A DNA stretch of 64,000 bases from Luteitalea pratensis (GTDB lineage Bacteria > Acidobacteriota > Vicinamibacteria > Vicinamibacterales > Vicinamibacteraceae), in the NCBI RefSeq assembly GCF_001618865.1, contig NZ_CP015136.1, positions 6,669,001 through 6,733,000 of the forward strand, in the 5' to 3' direction. Positions 43,523-57,500 of the stretch are shown one piece after another; positions within the stretch are counted from its first letter, which is position 1, and each line of letters opens with the position of its first letter. Made by a program: the position numbers and the translations under genes. The notes beneath the pieces were generated by a model. That model ran no database searches and was not told the DNA's origin. It saw only the letters and a program-made list of their open reading frames with translations.

Positions 43523-46500
43523 GGCACGGCGTGTCTGCACCACGTCCCGCTCCCCCATCGTGACGACGACCTCGTGAGACCGGCCGTCGTCCAGCAGTGG
43601 CACGGCAGCGGCGTCGACATCCTCGCCGTCCAGCGAGATCGACGCCACACCAACGCTGCGGTGCTCGGGGTTGTTGACCTGGATGTGGTAGTGCGTCGAG
43701 CCGACGCGCCAGTCGATCGTGAACCCGGGCCACGTGGACGGGATGCAGGGCGTCACCGAGAAGGTGCCGCCGTGTCGCTCGAGGCCGAGGATGCTTTCGA
43801 TACCGGCGCGATACATCCAGCCCGCCGATCCGGTGTACCAGGACCAGCCACCACGGCCAGTGTGTTCGGGGTGAGCGTAGACGTCGCCGTCCATCACGTA
43901 GGGCTCGGTCACGTAGCGGTCGACGCTCGCGGCATCCCGGGTGTGGTTGAGGGGGTTGATCATGTGGAACAACTCGGCGACTTCATCGCCGTACCCCATG
44001 CGGGCCAGGGCCATGATCGTCCAGACCGCCGCGTGCGTGTACTGTCCGCCGTTCTCGCGGATCCCTGGCACATAGCCCTTGATGTAGCCCGGATCCTTTT
44101 CACCGCGATCGAAGGCGGGCGTCAGCAGCAGGAGGACGCGCGCATCGCGGCGGACGAGATGCGCGCGAACCGCGTCCATGGCCCGTCGGGCGCGGGCGGC
44201 GGGCGCCGCGCCCGACAGCACCGCCCATGACTGGCTGATCGAGTCGATGCGGCATTCATCGCTGCCCGCCGATCCCAGCGGCGTGCCGTCGTCGTAATAC
44301 CCGCGGCGATACCAGTTGCCATCCCACGACAGTTCGAGCGCGTTGGCCAGGCGTCGCGCCTCGGCCGCGTAGCGCGTGGCCAGATCGCCATGCCCGCGGG
44401 CGCTGGCCAGGGGACCGAACTCCGTGAGGACGCCGTAGAGGAACCAGCCGAGCCACACGCTCTCGCCACGACCTTCGTGACCGACCCGGTTCATGCCGTC
44501 GTTCCAGTCGCCGATGCCCATCAGCGGCAGACCGTGGGCACCTGACGTGAGACCACGATCGATCGCGCGGACACAGTGATCGAACAGCGACGCTGATGTT
44601 TCCGACATCATCGGGAGGTCGTAGACCTCGTGCTGGTCGGGCGTTAGCGGCGGTGCCTCGAGGAAGGGCACCATCTCGTCGAGGACTGACGCATCGCCGG
44701 TCGCTTTCAAGTACTGCGACACCACGTACGGCAGCCAGAGCAGGTCGTCCGAGCACCGCGTACGCGTACCGCGGCCGGTCGGCGGATGCCACCAGTGCTG
44801 CACGTCGCCCTCGACGAACTGCCGGCTCGCAGCCAGCAGCACCTGCTGCCGGTAGAGGTCGGTGCGGCTGAAGCCCAGCGCCATGACGTCCTGCAACTGG
44901 TCGCGGAACCCGAAGGCACCGCCTGGCTGGAAGAACCCGGTCCGCGCCCAGAGGCGTGCCGTCACCGTCTGGTACAGGAGCCAGCGATTCACCATCAGGT
45001 CGAACGAATCGTCCGGTGTTCGGACCTGAACTGCGCCGAGGATGTCTTCCCACATCGCATCGGATCGGCGTCGTCCCTCCTGCACGCGCTGCACATCGCC
45101 GCATCGCCCGATGAGGGCGTGGACGTCGTCGGCTGACGTGCCCTCGCCGAGCAGGAAGACGACGCGACGTGTCTCGCCTGGGGCGAGCAGGATGCCGGTG
45201 TGCAGCACGGCACAGGGCTCGAGACCCGCGCCGAGCTGGTTGGACAGTGCGTCGAGCGTGAGGCCGGCGGGCGCCGTCAGCGAGCCGTTGCGCCCGAGGA
45301 ACTCGGTGCGGTCGCCGGTCATCGACCGCACCGGCTCACTGCACCAGGCAAACGCGACGCGCGATGCGAACTCGGTCACCCAGGGGTTGCTGGCAACGAT
45401 CGCGCCGGTGGCCGCGTCACGGCTGGTGACCACGGATCGCTGCATGCCCGCGCGGGGCGGGCCGAGCAGCCATGCGTTGTAGCCGAACAGACTCAGACGG
45501 CGAGGTTGCGCCGACGTGTTGGTGAGCGTGAGCACCGATGCCTTCACAGGCGCGTCGGGGAACACGAACACCTCGAGGCGCTGGCTGAGTCGTCGAGTGG
45601 CGCGTTCGAACGACGTCACGCCGGCGCCGTGCCGCACCTGCCAGGCGTCGTCCGGACGGCGCGGCATCGGCGAGGGTGTGGCGCCCCACGTCTCGCCGGT
45701 CTCATCATCGCGCAGATAGATCGCCTCCGATGTCCCTTCAGCGATGGGGTCGTTGTCGAACGGCGTGAGTCGATGTTCTCGACTGTTCACGGCCCACGTG
45801 AAGGCGGCGCCCGAAGACGTGACCAGGGTGCCGAACTCGGGGTTGGCAATGATGTTCGACCACGGTGCGGGCGTGTTCTGGCCGTCGCGCAGCGTGACGA
45901 CATACTCGCGGCCGTCCTCGCTGAACCCACCGAGACCGTTGGCCATCACGAGCCGGGGCGCGTCGTCCAGTACGGTGGCGTCCGCCTCGGAGGCCAGCGC
46001 CTGTCGCAGGAACGACCGTCGCGGCGGCGCCGGCGACGGTGACGGGCGATCGAGTTGTTCGGAGAGTTCGCCGCGGCCACCGGCGAGCACCGCGCGCGCC
46101 ACCGAGATGAGCGAGGCGCGATCGGCGGGAGACAAGGCGTCGGCGCGGCGCAGGAACACGCCACCGGGACGGTCGCGCCAGGCGCCCCATGAGCCGCTGG
46201 CCACCAGTGCGGTCAGGCTTTCCTGGATCTGGTCGAGATAGTCAGCCGGGTGCTCGTTGACGATGACGACGTCGGCGACCAGGCCCTTCAGCCGCCAGTA
46301 CTCCTGCGCCTGCAGGACGTGACGGACGAGCCTGATGTCGTCACCCTCCTCCACGGTCACGAGCAGGATCGGCAGATCTCCCGAGATGCCGAGCGCCCAC
46401 AGCGCGGACTGCCCCTGCGTCGCCGCGATCAGTTGCTCGGGCGTGGCCCGCAACGACTCGTCCAGGTGGAGGACACGGCTCGCGAGCCGGTCGTACTGCC

Positions 46501-49500
46501 GGGCCAGCTCGCTCGAGATGCCGAGATGCCTGAGCAGCATCTGGCTGTGGGTGAAGGCCATCGTCGCCGCGCGGGACGCGCCGCCGCGATCGTGGTAGCG
46601 CTGCGCGAGCGTCACAGCGGCCTCACGCGTCTCGGCAGCGCCGGTGGAGAACGCCATCCTGGCGAATCCGCCGGGCTCGAGGCGCACACGCTGGCGCAGG
46701 CTCGCGACTGGATCGAGCACCGAACCGGTCGTGCCGGTCAACGAACGGCCGTCGAGCGCGATCGGCGAGGTCATCGTGCGGCCGCGCCCGATGAACCGCA
46801 ACCGGCTGGTCTCCCACTCGGTCTGCGAGGCCCGGTCGCCCTCGAGGCTCAGGACGTGGAAGACCCAGACGCGGGCTTCCTGAGGTGACCGCGGCCTGCG
46901 GCCGCAGATGATCGCGGTGCTCTCCGGCAGGTATTCGGTCTGCACGAACAGCTTGCCGAAGGCGGGATGGGCGATGTCGTCTTCGAGACGGCCGAGCACG
47001 ATCTCGGCGTAGCTCGTGATGTCGATCTCGCGCATCCGGTCGGATCGATTGGTCAGCGACAGCCGACGGACCTCGACGTCGTCGCCAGCCGAGACGACCA
47101 CCTCGAGCATCGACTCGATGCCATCGTCAGTGCGGCGGAAGACGGCCTTGTCGGAGCCGAAGGTGATGAAGCACTCGTCCGGCTCCTTCCTGGTCGGGAA
47201 GAACGTCGGCGACCAGACCAGCCCCGACCTGACGTCGCGCAGGTACAGGCACTGACCACCGAGGTCGAGCGTGCGGTCCTCGCGCGACCGGACGATCGAG
47301 ATGTCGCGCCAGCGGCTCGAACCGCCACCGGCATTGGTCACGACCGTCACCCAGGATCCATTCGACAGGAACTGCGCGTGCGGGTGGAAGGTGTGCGGCG
47401 TGCGGAACCGGCGCAACGGGATGCTTGGCGCCGTCCACGGCGTGCGGGTCGACTCGACCGGCCGCGGCGGTGTGGACGCAGCCTCACGCGGCATGCGCTC
47501 CTGCAGCAGCAGTTCGGTGGCCCTGACGTGCGAGTCGGCGTGGAAGCGGTCGACCATTACGTTGTCCAGCAGCGCGTTGGTGGCCGCCAGGAGCGTCATG
47601 CCCTGGTGGTGCGCCATGAACGTGCGGACGACCACGCCTTCGGGCCTGCCGACTGGTCGCGTCGCCTGGCTGGGCGGGTCCGGGCCCAGCCGCGGCGTGT
47701 AGTCGACCGACTCGTAGTAGCCGAAGGCGCCTTCTGCGCCGGCGGCGGTCAGGCGCGCGAGGTTCTGCAGCGCCGCACGCGGCGCGACTGGCAGCGCGAG
47801 CGCGGTCGCGTACGGCGCGATCACCAGGTCGTCGGCGAGTCCGCGCTTGAATCCGAGTCCCGGCACGCCGAAGGCACGGTACTGGTACGTGTCGTGCCGG
47901 TCGCGGACGTTGTAGGCCGACTCGGAGATGCCCCAGGGCACGCCACGCTGCCGGCCGTACTGGATCTGCCGGATCACCACGCCCTCGTTGGTCGTCTCGA
48001 GCAGCGTTCCGGGAAACGACCGCATCAGCAGCGACGGCATCAGGTACTCGAACATGGTCGCGCTCCACGACAGCAGCGTGGGCACGCCCTCGACGCTCAT
48101 CGCCCGGCGCCCGAGATGGAACCAGTGCCGCTGCGGCACGTCGCCGCGAGCGATGGCGATGAAGCTCGCAAGCCGCGCCTCGGATGCGAGCAGGTCGTAA
48201 AACGAGGCGTCGAGCACGCCGGGGCCGTCGGCGTCAGCGAGCCGATAGCCGATCGAGAAGAGGTGTCGCGTCCGGTCGTACAGGAAGCCGAAGCGCATCT
48301 GGTCGGCCAGGGCGCGGCTTCGATCGGCGAGCGTGAGCATGGTCGTCGCCTCGCGATCGATGTCGCCGGTCGAGCCCGCCGTGGTCGCATCGATCACGCG
48401 CTGCAGCGCGGACCGCAATGCGCGCGTCCAGGTCAGTACGACGGGGGCATCACCGTCGTCGATCGGCTGCATCACGGGGAGCGCCAAGACGTCGTCCAGC
48501 GCCGCGATGTGGGCCGCGGCACGCGTCGCCAGTACCGCGTCGTCCAGCGCCGCCTGCAGGTCGGCGACGATCGCGGACGCGGTCGCGTCGACCTGCTCGT
48601 GCACGGCAACCAGGGCGGGCGATGCCGCCGCACTGCCGGAAGCGAAGCCACGAACGATCGAGGCGGTGTCGGCGAGCCCCTCGCGTACCGGCGGCGCGCC
48701 GTCGCGGCGCAGCGCGAGCGACTCGAGTCCGCTGGCGAGCGTGATCAGCGCCGTCACCAGGTTACCGCTGTCGACGGTCGACACATAGCGGGGCCACAAC
48801 GGCGCCAGCGTGCTCGTGGCGTACCAGTTGAGCAGGTGGCCCTCATGACGTTCGAGGACCTCGCAGGTGTCGAGCGTGTGGTCGACGCGCTCGATCAGCT
48901 CGCGATCGTCGATGAAGCCCAGGTCTCGCGCGGCCAGCGTCGAGAGCAGGCCCATGCCGATATTGGTCGGCGACGTGCGCCGCGCCAGTTGGCGTCCCGG
49001 CGCCTCCTGGAAGTTGTCAGGTGGCAGCCAGTGATCGTCGGGACCGACGAACATCTCGAAGTAGTGCCAAGTCTTTCGCGCCAGGCGACGCACCTGGGTA
49101 CGTTCATGTGGCGCGAGCGCCCGCTGTCGCAGCTCACGCGGCTGGCTCAGCGCCCATGCGATGACCGGCGCCGCCATCCATGCGAGCAGGAACGGCACCG
49201 CCGCGAGCCATCCGTGCCGCGGGGAGGCGGCAATCGCCGCGATGGCGAGCAATGCAACGAGCGGGCTGGCCGCCATCTCGACCAGGAACACCGGCAGCGC
49301 CGCGCGGCCGCGCAGCCCTGCCGACGCCGCCGCCACGCTCGACGCGGTCTCCCATTCGAGGAGCCGGCGATGGGTCACGGCGAGACGCGCCAGCGTGAGC
49401 ATGATGGCCCGCACCATCTCCCACGCGTGGAACGGCAACAGCATCAGCGACAGCAACGCCTGCGCCGCCGCGGTCTGCATGTCCTCGGAGACGCCACGCA

Positions 49501-52054
49501 GGAACACACCGATGGAATGCCCGTACCACGGCACGGCGAACAACCGGGCCATCGCCAGCAGCGTGGCCGATCCGGTGACGCCGAGCGCCAGCGCCGTCCA
49601 GACCGCCGGGCGACCCGGCAGGAAGGTCCAGCCCGCGAGCAGGAAGGCGAGCAACGCGGGCGCCATGAGGCTGCGCCGCAGGTTGTCGAGAATCTTCCAG
49701 CGGCTGATGAACGGCAGCTGGTTGCGCGCCATACCCTGCGCGGTCGGCACGTACGGGAACAGCCACAGCAGAATCTGCCAGTCGCCTCTTACCCATCGCC
49801 GCTGACGACGCACGTGCGCCAGCACCGTCGACGGGTAGTCGTCGACGAGTTCGATGTCGCTGACCAGTGCAGCGCGGGCGTGCAGGCCCTCGAACAAATC
49901 GTGTGACAGGAGCGCGTTCTCAGGCACGCGGCCTTCGAGGGTGCCCATGAACGCGTCGACGTCATAGAGGCCCTTGCCAGCGAAGATGCCCTCGCCGAAC
50001 AGGTCCTGGTAGACGTCGGACACGGCGGTGGTGTACGGGTCGACGCCGGTGTGCCCGGCGTAGGTGCGAGCAAACAGCGATCCGGCCGCACTCGACATCG
50101 TCACGCTGACCCGCGGCTGCAGGATGCCGTAGCCCTGCGTCACCCGGCGCAGCGCCGGATCGACTTCCGGCTGGTTCAGCGGATGGAGGATGATCCCGAC
50201 CAGCTCACGTGCCGCGTCGCGCGGCAGGCGCGTGTCGCTGTCGAGGGTCAGACAGTACCGCACCGAGCGCAGCACGGACCGGTCGCCGACGACGTGGTGG
50301 AAGCTGGTGTCGGTGGCGCCGCGGAGGAGCCGGTTGAACTCCTCGATCTTCCCGCGCTTGCGCTCCCAGCCCATCCAGCGCGATTCCTTGTCGTTCCACA
50401 AGCGATCGCGATGGAACAGGAAGAAGCGATCCTGCTTCGTGCGGCCGTGCCGGACATTGAGTTCTGCGATGCCAGCGCGAGCCGCAGCCAGGATGGCCTC
50501 GTCTCCGGGCAGGTGCTCTGCGTCGGCGTCGGTGAAGTCGCTGAGCGCCGCGAAGTGGAGGCGCGGGTCGGGATTGCCCAGGGCGTGCACCTCGAGATGC
50601 GCGAGCAGTTCCTCGACCGCGGCGACGCTGCCGAACAAGGTCGGGACAATCACCATCGTCCGGCCTTCTTCGGGGATGCCGTGCTCGAGATCCAGACGCG
50701 GCAATCTGCGTGGCCGGCTCAGTTTCGCCACGAGGCGCTGCACGGCGGCTGTCGCGAGGTCGGTGGCCGGCAGCAGCGCGAGCAATGCTGCCGTGACGAT
50801 GGCAGCCGTCGAACCGCCTGAGCGCGACGCGTACCAGGCGGCAAACAGCACCAGCAGGGCGGTCACCGCCGCGATGGGCAGCAGGTAGAGCGGGGTCGGA
50901 TGTCGGTACAGGAAGCGCTTCAGCCGGCGCGTCGGCCGCAGCCTGGTTGAGAGCTGCTCCTCGAGATAGCCGCGGCCAGGTCCGATCAGGTAATAACCGA
51001 CGTGGGCGTCCCGCTCGTTGCGCAGCCGGGTGCCGGAACGTCGCGCCGCCTCGACGCTCTGTCGCGCGACGTGCACCTGCCCTTCGCCGGTTCCATCGGC
51101 CAGCGCCTCGAGCGACCGCCGGTAACGATCGCGGCTTGCAAAGTCCATTCGCCCATAGATGCCGACAGGGTCGTGGTGCAGGATCGTCTCGACCTGGCTC
51201 ACCGACTCGACGAACCGGCTCCATTCGTGCGTGGCGCAGAACCGCAGGCTGGTGATCGCATTGGCCATCGACACTTGGTCGGCGGCTTCGCGTTGCCCCT
51301 CCACCCGAATCGCGTCTTCCGGTGACATCTGCTGCCCGGCCAGCCATGCGTCCAGATCGGTCCTGACCGTCGCCGCCTGCGCGCCGTATTCGCGGATCCG
51401 CTGCAGCAATCGGACGACGAACGGAAAACTGCTCTGTGGATCGAGCGGCACGCGCCCGAGTGTGCCGCTGGCATCGAGCGCCGCGAGGTAGGCGTCGGCC
51501 CTCGCGGCATCGGCACGGGCGCGGCGGATGCCCTCCCCGATCTCGGAGACGTACGAGATCAACGCCGCCTTCAGCATGCTCGGCCAGGCCCACAGCTCGC
51601 CGATCGTCAGTGGCGCCACCCCCTGGAACGCGAGCAGGAACTCACGTAGCCGCTCGGCATCGACACGGCCGTCGCTGCGCCGGATGGTCTGGGCGGCGAG
51701 CACTTCGATGCGGGCCAGCGGACCGATGCCATCCACCTGGACCTTCGGCAGCCGCAGGTAGTACCCACGTGGCAGGTCGTGGGAGATGCTCCGGACCTCG
51801 TTGGCGATGAGGTGGAAGTTGTCGAGGAGCCATTCGGCGGCCGGAGAAACCGCCTCGGCATGCCGGACGTCGTCCGCGACGGCGCGATAGGCCTGCTCGA
51901 GCACCCCCGCCTCCTGGCGCAGGCGCTTCAGGTGGCCGGGTCGGGCCCACCAGGGACTGCGGGGGTCGGCCGGTGGCAGCTCGACGGCGAGTTGTCGGGC
52001 AAAGGCCTGCAGGCCTGCCAGGTCCAGCGAATCGCTACGAGGGATGGTCGTCAA
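43520..52054 (-). CDS. Cyclic beta-1,2-glucan synthase (GT84/GH94, NdvB/Cgs-type)
   Basis: 2,844 residues, TTG start at 52054 (no upstream ATG in frame). Order: an N-terminal domain with membrane helices near 380-440 ([20 protein letters not shown]), a glycosyltransferase ([37 protein letters not shown] with the DSD motif near 605; [12 protein letters not shown], the QxxRW motif near 750), a second membrane block near 800-960, a glycoamylase-like region, and C-terminal GH94 phosphorylase-type domains with the catalytic [18 protein letters not shown] near 2513. Such enzymes build and cyclise beta-1,2-glucans that act in osmoadaptation of the periplasm. Size and motifs fit. A glucan exporter (NdvA/Cgt) is not seen next to it. 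Confidence 0.92.
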   Translation of the reverse strand: MTTIPRSDSLDLAGLQAFARQLAVELPPADPRSPWWARPGHLKRLRQEAGVLEQAYRAVADDVRHAEAVSPAAEWLLDNFHLIANEVRSISHDLPRGYYLRLPKVQVDGIGPLARIEVLAAQTIRRSDGRVDAERLREFLLAFQGVAPLTIGELWAWPSMLKAALISYVSEIGEGIRRARADAARADAYLAALDASGTLGRVPLDPQSSFPFVVRLLQRIREYGAQAATVRTDLDAWLAGQQMSPEDAIRVEGQREAADQVSMANAITSLRFCATHEWSRFVESVSQVETILHHDPVGIYGRMDFASRDRYRRSLEALADGTGEGQVHVARQSVEAARRSGTRLRNERDAHVGYYLIGPGRGYLEEQLSTRLRPTRRLKRFLYRHPTPLYLLPIAAVTALLVLFAAWYASRSGGSTAAIVTAALLALLPATDLATAAVQRLVAKLSRPRRLPRLDLEHGIPEEGRTMVIVPTLFGSVAAVEELLAHLEVHALGNPDPRLHFAALSDFTDADAEHLPGDEAILAAARAGIAELNVRHGRTKQDRFFLFHRDRLWNDKESRWMGWERKRGKIEEFNRLLRGATDTSFHHVVGDRSVLRSVRYCLTLDSDTRLPRDAARELVGIILHPLNQPEVDPALRRVTQGYGILQPRVSVTMSSAAGSLFARTYAGHTGVDPYTTAVSDVYQDLFGEGIFAGKGLYDVDAFMGTLEGRVPENALLSHDLFEGLHARAALVSDIELVDDYPSTVLAHVRRQRRWVRGDWQILLWLFPYVPTAQGMARNQLPFISRWKILDNLRRSLMAPALLAFLLAGWTFLPGRPAVWTALALGVTGSATLLAMARLFAVPWYGHSIGVFLRGVSEDMQTAAAQALLSLMLLPFHAWEMVRAIMLTLARLAVTHRRLLEWETASSVAAASAGLRGRAALPVFLVEMAASPLVALLAIAAIAASPRHGWLAAVPFLLAWMAAPVIAWALSQPRELRQRALAPHERTQVRRLARKTWHYFEMFVGPDDHWLPPDNFQEAPGRQLARRTSPTNIGMGLLSTLAARDLGFIDDRELIERVDHTLDTCEVLERHEGHLLNWYATSTLAPLWPRYVSTVDSGNLVTALITLASGLESLALRRDGAPPVREGLADTASIVRGFASGSAAASPALVAVHEQVDATASAIVADLQAALDDAVLATRAAAHIAALDDVLALPVMQPIDDGDAPVVLTWTRALRSALQRVIDATTAGSTGDIDREATTMLTLADRSRALADQMRFGFLYDRTRHLFSIGYRLADADGPGVLDASFYDLLASEARLASFIAIARGDVPQRHWFHLGRRAMSVEGVPTLLSWSATMFEYLMPSLLMRSFPGTLLETTNEGVVIRQIQYGRQRGVPWGISESAYNVRDRHDTYQYRAFGVPGLGFKRGLADDLVIAPYATALALPVAPRAALQNLARLTAAGAEGAFGYYESVDYTPRLGPDPPSQATRPVGRPEGVVVRTFMAHHQGMTLLAATNALLDNVMVDRFHADSHVRATELLLQERMPREAASTPPRPVESTRTPWTAPSIPLRRFRTPHTFHPHAQFLSNGSWVTVVTNAGGGSSRWRDISIVRSREDRTLDLGGQCLYLRDVRSGLVWSPTFFPTRKEPDECFITFGSDKAVFRRTDDGIESMLEVVVSAGDDVEVRRLSLTNRSDRMREIDITSYAEIVLGRLEDDIAHPAFGKLFVQTEYLPESTAIICGRRPRSPQEARVWVFHVLSLEGDRASQTEWETSRLRFIGRGRTMTSPIALDGRSLTGTTGSVLDPVASLRQRVRLEPGGFARMAFSTGAAETREAAVTLAQRYHDRGGASRAATMAFTHSQMLLRHLGISSELARQYDRLASRVLHLDESLRATPEQLIAATQGQSALWALGISGDLPILLVTVEEGDDIRLVRHVLQAQEYWRLKGLVADVVIVNEHPADYLDQIQESLTALVASGSWGAWRDRPGGVFLRRADALSPADRASLISVARAVLAGGRGELSEQLDRPSPSPAPPRRSFLRQALASEADATVLDDAPRLVMANGLGGFSEDGREYVVTLRDGQNTPAPWSNIIANPEFGTLVTSSGAAFTWAVNSREHRLTPFDNDPIAEGTSEAIYLRDDETGETWGATPSPMPRRPDDAWQVRHGAGVTSFERATRRLSQRLEVFVFPDAPVKASVLTLTNTSAQPRRLSLFGYNAWLLGPPRAGMQRSVVTSRDAATGAIVASNPWVTEFASRVAFAWCSEPVRSMTGDRTEFLGRNGSLTAPAGLTLDALSNQLGAGLEPCAVLHTGILLAPGETRRVVFLLGEGTSADDVHALIGRCGDVQRVQEGRRRSDAMWEDILGAVQVRTPDDSFDLMVNRWLLYQTVTARLWARTGFFQPGGAFGFRDQLQDVMALGFSRTDLYRQQVLLAASRQFVEGDVQHWWHPPTGRGTRTRCSDDLLWLPYVVSQYLKATGDASVLDEMVPFLEAPPLTPDQHEVYDLPMMSETSASLFDHCVRAIDRGLTSGAHGLPLMGIGDWNDGMNRVGHEGRGESVWLGWFLYGVLTEFGPLASARGHGDLATRYAAEARRLANALELSWDGNWYRRGYYDDGTPLGSAGSDECRIDSISQSWAVLSGAAPAARARRAMDAVRAHLVRRDARVLLLLTPAFDRGEKDPGYIKGYVPGIRENGGQYTHAAVWTIMALARMGYGDEVAELFHMINPLNHTRDAASVDRYVTEPYVMDGDVYAHPEHTGRGGWSWYTGSAGWMYRAGIESILGLERHGGTFSVTPCIPSTWPGFTIDWRVGSTHYHIQVNNPEHRSVGVASISLDGEDVDAAAVPLLDDGRSHEVVVTMGERDVVQTRRA

Positions 52055-52170
52055 CCTCGAGCTCGATTGCTATGCTCGTGCCAACTCCTCGTGGCGGTTC
52101 TGTCGAAACAGGGCCGTGACCTCATCGATGGCCTTCGCACCACGTGTCTGCATCGAAGACAAACACCAGC

Positions 52171-54561
52171 TCACCTCGGCGCGCGCACGATCTCGGTGCG
52201 CAGATTCGGATCGGCCGCAATCTGCTCGTCGGTGAACAGGACGTCACGCCACACCTTGCGCGAGTACAGCTCCGTCTGATCGCTGAAGTGCGGCGACGAC
52301 GGATCTCCCGACTGGCCGTATGTTAGCAGCGCCCTGGCGCTCGGGCCGCCATCGGTATAGCCCAGCACCATGACGAAGCTGCTGCCGCGGTTGACGCGAT
52401 ATCCCGCGTGCGTGAGGTAACGGCTGCCCTCGACTCCCGGCACCGGCGAACCGTCGGATTCGAGCGTCGAGGCGTTCGGCGCGAAGTCGACGAGGTTGGC
52501 GATGCCTTCCTCGGCGCCGAGCCCTCCGTGAATCGGGATGCGCTTGCCACCACGCTCAGCAATCTGGACGTCACCGAGCGGAGTGTCGACCTGGATGCCA
52601 GCCCGTTCGATCAGGAGCACCGCACGCGCGAGCGCCTCGAGCACGCCATCGTGGCCTCCGGCGCCGACGGCGAGATCGCGTGGTGTCGTGACCGGGTGGG
52701 CGGGATCGAAGTCCGTCGCGAACAACTTACCCGCCCTGGTGAGGTCCGGGCCGCGGAACTGCGTGATGAACTCCCGCCACAGCACCGCGCCGCGGCTGTC
52801 GACATCGTAGACCCCGTTCCATGTGCCCAGTACACCGCACGCGGCAGAGAGGTGGACTGTCCGGTTCTCGACGGTCCGATCGGGCTCGGCCTGACAGCGA
52901 GCCACCAACGCGGCCTTCAGCAACTCGGCGCTCATGGACCGGTTGCTGAACACGGCCGCAGCCAACTCATCAAGCGAGAAGCGCCCGTCGGCGCCCGCGG
53001 GGCCCGACGGCGACGGATCGTCGAGCAGACGCACGTTCATGCGGGTGCGGAGCGAGCGCGGCGAGTCCTCGCGGCCGTGGACGGGCGAGAACCCGGTCAG
53101 CGGCACCTTCGCGTTGCTGATCCAGTAACTGTCGTTGGCATTGAACACGTAGTCGGTCCGCTCCAGCTGCGGCGCGAGCTCCGTGGGGACAATGCCGGGG
53201 TCCCGCGCGCGCGGGTCGGTCACCCACTCGAAGCGCGGGTCGCCGCCGTCGAGGAGCATCAGGTTGCGTGCGCTGGCGGCCTTCGTGTCCTCGTCGCTGG
53301 CGAGCCGCGCGCGGTACAGGGCGAGGGCCTCGGCCGAGAGGTACGGGGCCGACGATGCGTCCACGTACAGAGCACGGCCGTCGGCACTCGTGGCGATGGT
53401 GTTGACGAAGGAAATGCCGCCCGGCTCGCCCTGCGCACGTTTGAGGTCCTCGAGGCTGCCGGCCTGGGCCATGACGAGCCATGTCTGGAGGGCCTCGTCG
53501 TTGTCGGCGTTCGCGTCACGCAGCGCGATCGCTCGCGTCGCGGTCCACGGCAGGTCCGGGAAGTTGACGATCGGGCCGTAGTGGCTGAAGTAGACGTCGC
53601 GAGTCGAGGTCGACACCGTGGCGTCCGGCTGCCTGACCTGTACCGAGACCTGTCGCTTCGTCATCGCACGCGGCTTGCCGTCGTAGACGTACGAGGTGGG
53701 CGCGCCGGGCACGAGCGTCAAGGCGTAGCCTGTGTAACGTGCGCCCGCCGAGACGGTGTGCGTCCACGCCACGTGGCGATTGAAGCCGATGGCCACACCC
53801 GGGATGCCCAGCAGTCCCACGCCGTACACGTCGAGCCTGCCCGGGATGACGAGGTGCTTCTCCCAGAACCTGTTCGATCCGACCCACGGGTAGTGAGGGT
53901 TGGCCAGCAGCATCCCGCGGCCGGTGTCGGTGCGCTCCTTGCCGATCGCCCACCCGTTGCTGAGGGCCGCGCCGAGGTCGGGGAGCTCCACAGCAGCCGG
54001 CGTGGCGCCGACCGCAGGCGGAGCGGCCGTGGCGATCATCGAGGCAAACGCCGGCAGGGTCAGGATGACCAGCCGCGAGCGGGCGGCGACGTCCTCCGCC
54101 GTGATCGGCCGCAACCACGGCGCGCCCCGACACCAACCGGCCACCCCGGCGGGCGTGACCTTTGCCAGGTACGCGTTGGCGCCGGCGGCGTAACCCGTGA
54201 ACCACTCTCGCCTCTCGGGCACCCGCCCGATGTCCTCCGCGCCCAATTCCGCAACCCGCAAGGCCTTCATCGCCACGTCGGAGTTGAGGTGAACGTCCTT
54301 CTCTCCCGGCCCGAAGTACTTCGCCCGCTCGCCACGCGCGCGAACGATCTGGTCGGCCAGCGAGCAGAAGTGGTCTTGTGCGAGCGCGTACCCCTCGCCG
54401 AAGCCCAGGCTGCCCAGGTCCTTCGCCGTGATGTGCGGAATGCCATACGACGTACGGCGAACGGTCGCTTCATACGACGCAGGAGTCGTCGACTGTGCAT
54501 GCAAGGGTGACAGGCCCGCGATGACGCACAGGCTGCCCGCCAGCAGGGCGATGGGTCTCAT
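52171..54561 (-). CDS. Penicillin/acyl-homoserine-lactone acylase-type Ntn hydrolase
   Basis: 796 residues with a signal peptide ([18 protein letters not shown]). The alpha part contains [32 protein letters not shown]. The self-processing site is [15 protein letters not shown], with Ser201 as the new N-terminal nucleophile of the beta chain. Further motifs [33 protein letters not shown] and [15 protein letters not shown] match the aculeacin-A/PvdQ side of the family. PvdQ-type members cleave long-chain acyl amides including homoserine lactones and lipopeptides. It is periplasmic by signal. Length (about 800) is right. Substrate is inferred only at family level; quenching of quorum signals is one option. 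Confidence 0.9.
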   Translation of the reverse strand: MRPIALLAGSLCVIAGLSPLHAQSTTPASYEATVRRTSYGIPHITAKDLGSLGFGEGYALAQDHFCSLADQIVRARGERAKYFGPGEKDVHLNSDVAMKALRVAELGAEDIGRVPERREWFTGYAAGANAYLAKVTPAGVAGWCRGAPWLRPITAEDVAARSRLVILTLPAFASMIATAAPPAVGATPAAVELPDLGAALSNGWAIGKERTDTGRGMLLANPHYPWVGSNRFWEKHLVIPGRLDVYGVGLLGIPGVAIGFNRHVAWTHTVSAGARYTGYALTLVPGAPTSYVYDGKPRAMTKRQVSVQVRQPDATVSTSTRDVYFSHYGPIVNFPDLPWTATRAIALRDANADNDEALQTWLVMAQAGSLEDLKRAQGEPGGISFVNTIATSADGRALYVDASSAPYLSAEALALYRARLASDEDTKAASARNLMLLDGGDPRFEWVTDPRARDPGIVPTELAPQLERTDYVFNANDSYWISNAKVPLTGFSPVHGREDSPRSLRTRMNVRLLDDPSPSGPAGADGRFSLDELAAAVFSNRSMSAELLKAALVARCQAEPDRTVENRTVHLSAACGVLGTWNGVYDVDSRGAVLWREFITQFRGPDLTRAGKLFATDFDPAHPVTTPRDLAVGAGGHDGVLEALARAVLLIERAGIQVDTPLGDVQIAERGGKRIPIHGGLGAEEGIANLVDFAPNASTLESDGSPVPGVEGSRYLTHAGYRVNRGSSFVMVLGYTDGGPSARALLTYGQSGDPSSPHFSDQTELYSRKVWRDVLFTDEQIAADPNLRTEIVRAPR

Positions 54562-54598
54562 GGAAACACCTCGAGCGTCGTGGGACGTGTGCGCCAGA

Positions 54599-57500
54599 TT
54601 ATTGCGGCACCCCTACCTTCGCGAGGTGCGACCCCACCGCCTGCTCCACCTCGTGCTCGATCGCGAGCAACTGACGACGTTCGGCCTCGGCTTCGCCCTT
54701 CCCGGCCGCGATTTCGGCCCTGCGCCGTGAGGCCCCGAGCGCCTCGTCGGCCTCGATGTATGCCTGCACGATCGCGCCGTAGTCGGCGCCGCTCTGCGCC
54801 GCACGCATCGGCAGGAACGTGATCCCCGCGTGGTTGATCACGTGGTTGATCGCGACCGTCGCGATGATCTCACGCTTGAGCGGGTGCTTCGCGAAGAACT
54901 CGCCGTAGCGCTGCTGCATGAGATCCGGGAAGTAGCGGGTGAGTAGCGGCAGGCCCGACGGGCTGTCTGGGAACGTCGAGGACAACGTCAGGTCGTAGGC
55001 GTGCATCTTGGCCTGCCCGAGCAGCACCGCCAGCAGCGGCCGCGGCAGGCCGCGCATCCGCATCGGACTCGACAACAGGGCCTCACGCGTCGGCACTGCC
55101 TGATCCGCACGACTGAAGACACGGTCGGCGATCATCTGCTCGATGACCTCGACGAACGTCTCGTACTCCACCACGCTGCGCACGCTGTCGAGAGTGATGG
55201 CGCGGGCCTGGTAGCGGTTGTCGTCCAGCACGAGTTCCGACACGTTGTCGGTCATCTGCTGGAGGACGACGTTGCGCGCGTCCCTGCTGGCAATCACCTT
55301 CTCCCGTACGAGGATGTCGAGCAGGATCTTGATGTTCACCTCGTGGTCCGACATGTCCACGCCGCCCGAGTTGTCGATCGCGTCGGTATTGCACAGCCCA
55401 CCGCGCTCCCAGTACTCGAGCCGGGCCTTCTGCGTCATGCCGAGGTTGCCACCCTCGCCGATCACCCGCGCCCGCACCTCGCGCGCATCGACGCGGACGC
55501 GGTCGTTGGCACGGTCGCCGACGTCGGAATCGTCCTCGGTGCTCGCCTTGACGTAGGTGCCGATGCCGCCGTTGTAGAGCAGGTCCACCTTCGCAGTCAG
55601 CAGGCGCCGGATCATCTCCTCGCCTGTCACTTCGTCCTGCTCGATGTCGAACAGCGCCTTCATCTGTGTCGACACCGGGATCGCCTTGGCGGAACGATCG
55701 AAGATGCCGCCGCCGGCGCTGATGATCGACGTGTCGTAGTCACGCCATGTCGACCGCGGCAGCTTGAACAGCCGTTCGCGTTCCGCGAACGACTTCTCCA
55801 GATCCGGATCGGGGTCGATGAAGATGTGCGCGTGGTTGAAGGCCGCGATCAGCCTGGTCACGCGGCTGCGCAGGGCGCCATTGCCGAATACGTCGCCCGA
55901 CATGTCGCCGAGGCCGATCATCGTGAACGGCTGGACCTGGATGTCCTGGCCCATGTTGCGGAAGTGGTGCAGCACGCACTCCCATGCGCCACGGGCGGTG
56001 ATGCCCTCGACCTTGTGGTCGTAGCCGTTGCTCCCGCCCGAGGCGAACGCGTCGCCCAGCCAGAACCCGTATTGCGCCGACACCGAGTTGGCCGTGTCCG
56101 AAAGATGAGCCGTCCCCTTGTCGGCGGCCACGACCAGGTACGGATCCGGCTGGTCGTAGCGCACCACGTCCGGAGGATGTACGACCGCGCCGGCGACGAT
56201 GTTGTCGGTGATGTCGAGCAGGCCCGAGATGAACTGGCGGTAGCGATCGACCAGGTACTGGTCCAGCGCCGGCCGCGCCGGCAACTGGCCTTTCAGCACA
56301 AAGCCACCCTTGGATCCGACGGGCACGATGATCGCGTTCTTGACCATCTGCGTCTTCATCAGGCCGAGGACCTCGGTGCGGAAGTCGTCGTGCCGATCGC
56401 TCCAGCGCAGGCCGCCGCGGGCCACCTTGCCGCCGCGCAGGTGGATGCCCTCGAGGTGCGGCGAGTGCACGTAGATCTCGTACAGCGGCCGCGGCGTGAC
56501 CATGCCGGCCACCTTCGCGCACTCCACCTTCATCGACACCACCGGCCGCTCGGGCGTCTGGTACGCGTTGGTGCGCACCACCGCGAGCAGCAGGTTCTCG
56601 ACGCCGCGCAGGATCTCGTCGTCCAGCAGGCTGCCGACCTGTTGCAGGGCGACGCGCAAGGCGCGGTCGGCTTGGTCCACGGCGTGATCGCGATCGCCAT
56701 CGGCGACCGGATTGAAGCGGGCATCGAACAGCCGGAACAAGGCCGCCGACGCGGCGCCATTGCGCAGCATCACACCGGTGATCGTGTCGGCGTTGTAGCT
56801 CGGACGTACCTGGATCAAGTGGTTGCGCAGCGTCCGCAGCACCTCCACCTGGCGCCACGTGAGGCCCTCGCTGGTCACCAGGACATTCAGCGCATCGTCG
56901 GTGGCGCGCTTCTCGTGCAGTGCGCGCAGCGCGTCGAGGAGGCGATCTGGGCCCTGCGCCACCGCGCTGATGATCGTCGGCGCCGCCTGGATACGCAGGC
57001 GCTCGAGGAATCCGGTGCGGTTGTCGGGCAGGACCAGCGTCAGCGAGAGTTCCTCGACGACCGGCAGGCCGAGGTTCTGCAGGGTCCGCAACGTGCCGGT
57101 GAGTTTGAGTGGCTTCGGCGCGAAGAGCTTGATCGTGACCTGCTCGGCCGACTCGGGCAGGACGTGCATCTCGAGGCGGCCCTCGAGCGCCTCGAGCCTT
57201 GCCAGGTCAGCCGGGACTTCCTGGGGCGTCGTGGTCTCGCGGTACAAGCCGCTGCGGCTCTCGGACCGCACGTACTTGTTGAAGAGGCGACGGCCCTCGA
57301 TGGTGCCGTATGCCTGTTCGAGTTCCAGCGCCGCCTGGTCCTCCCAGGTCGTCACGCTCTGACGGGTCAGCACGCGCACCTTCTCGACGTCGATGGGCGC
57401 CTCGAGTTCGGCGACGTCGAAGTAGAAGACGATGATCGCCTTGGTGCCGAGGTCCGCCCACTCGCTGAAAAGGATCGGGCCGAATGCCTCCTGCAGGCCG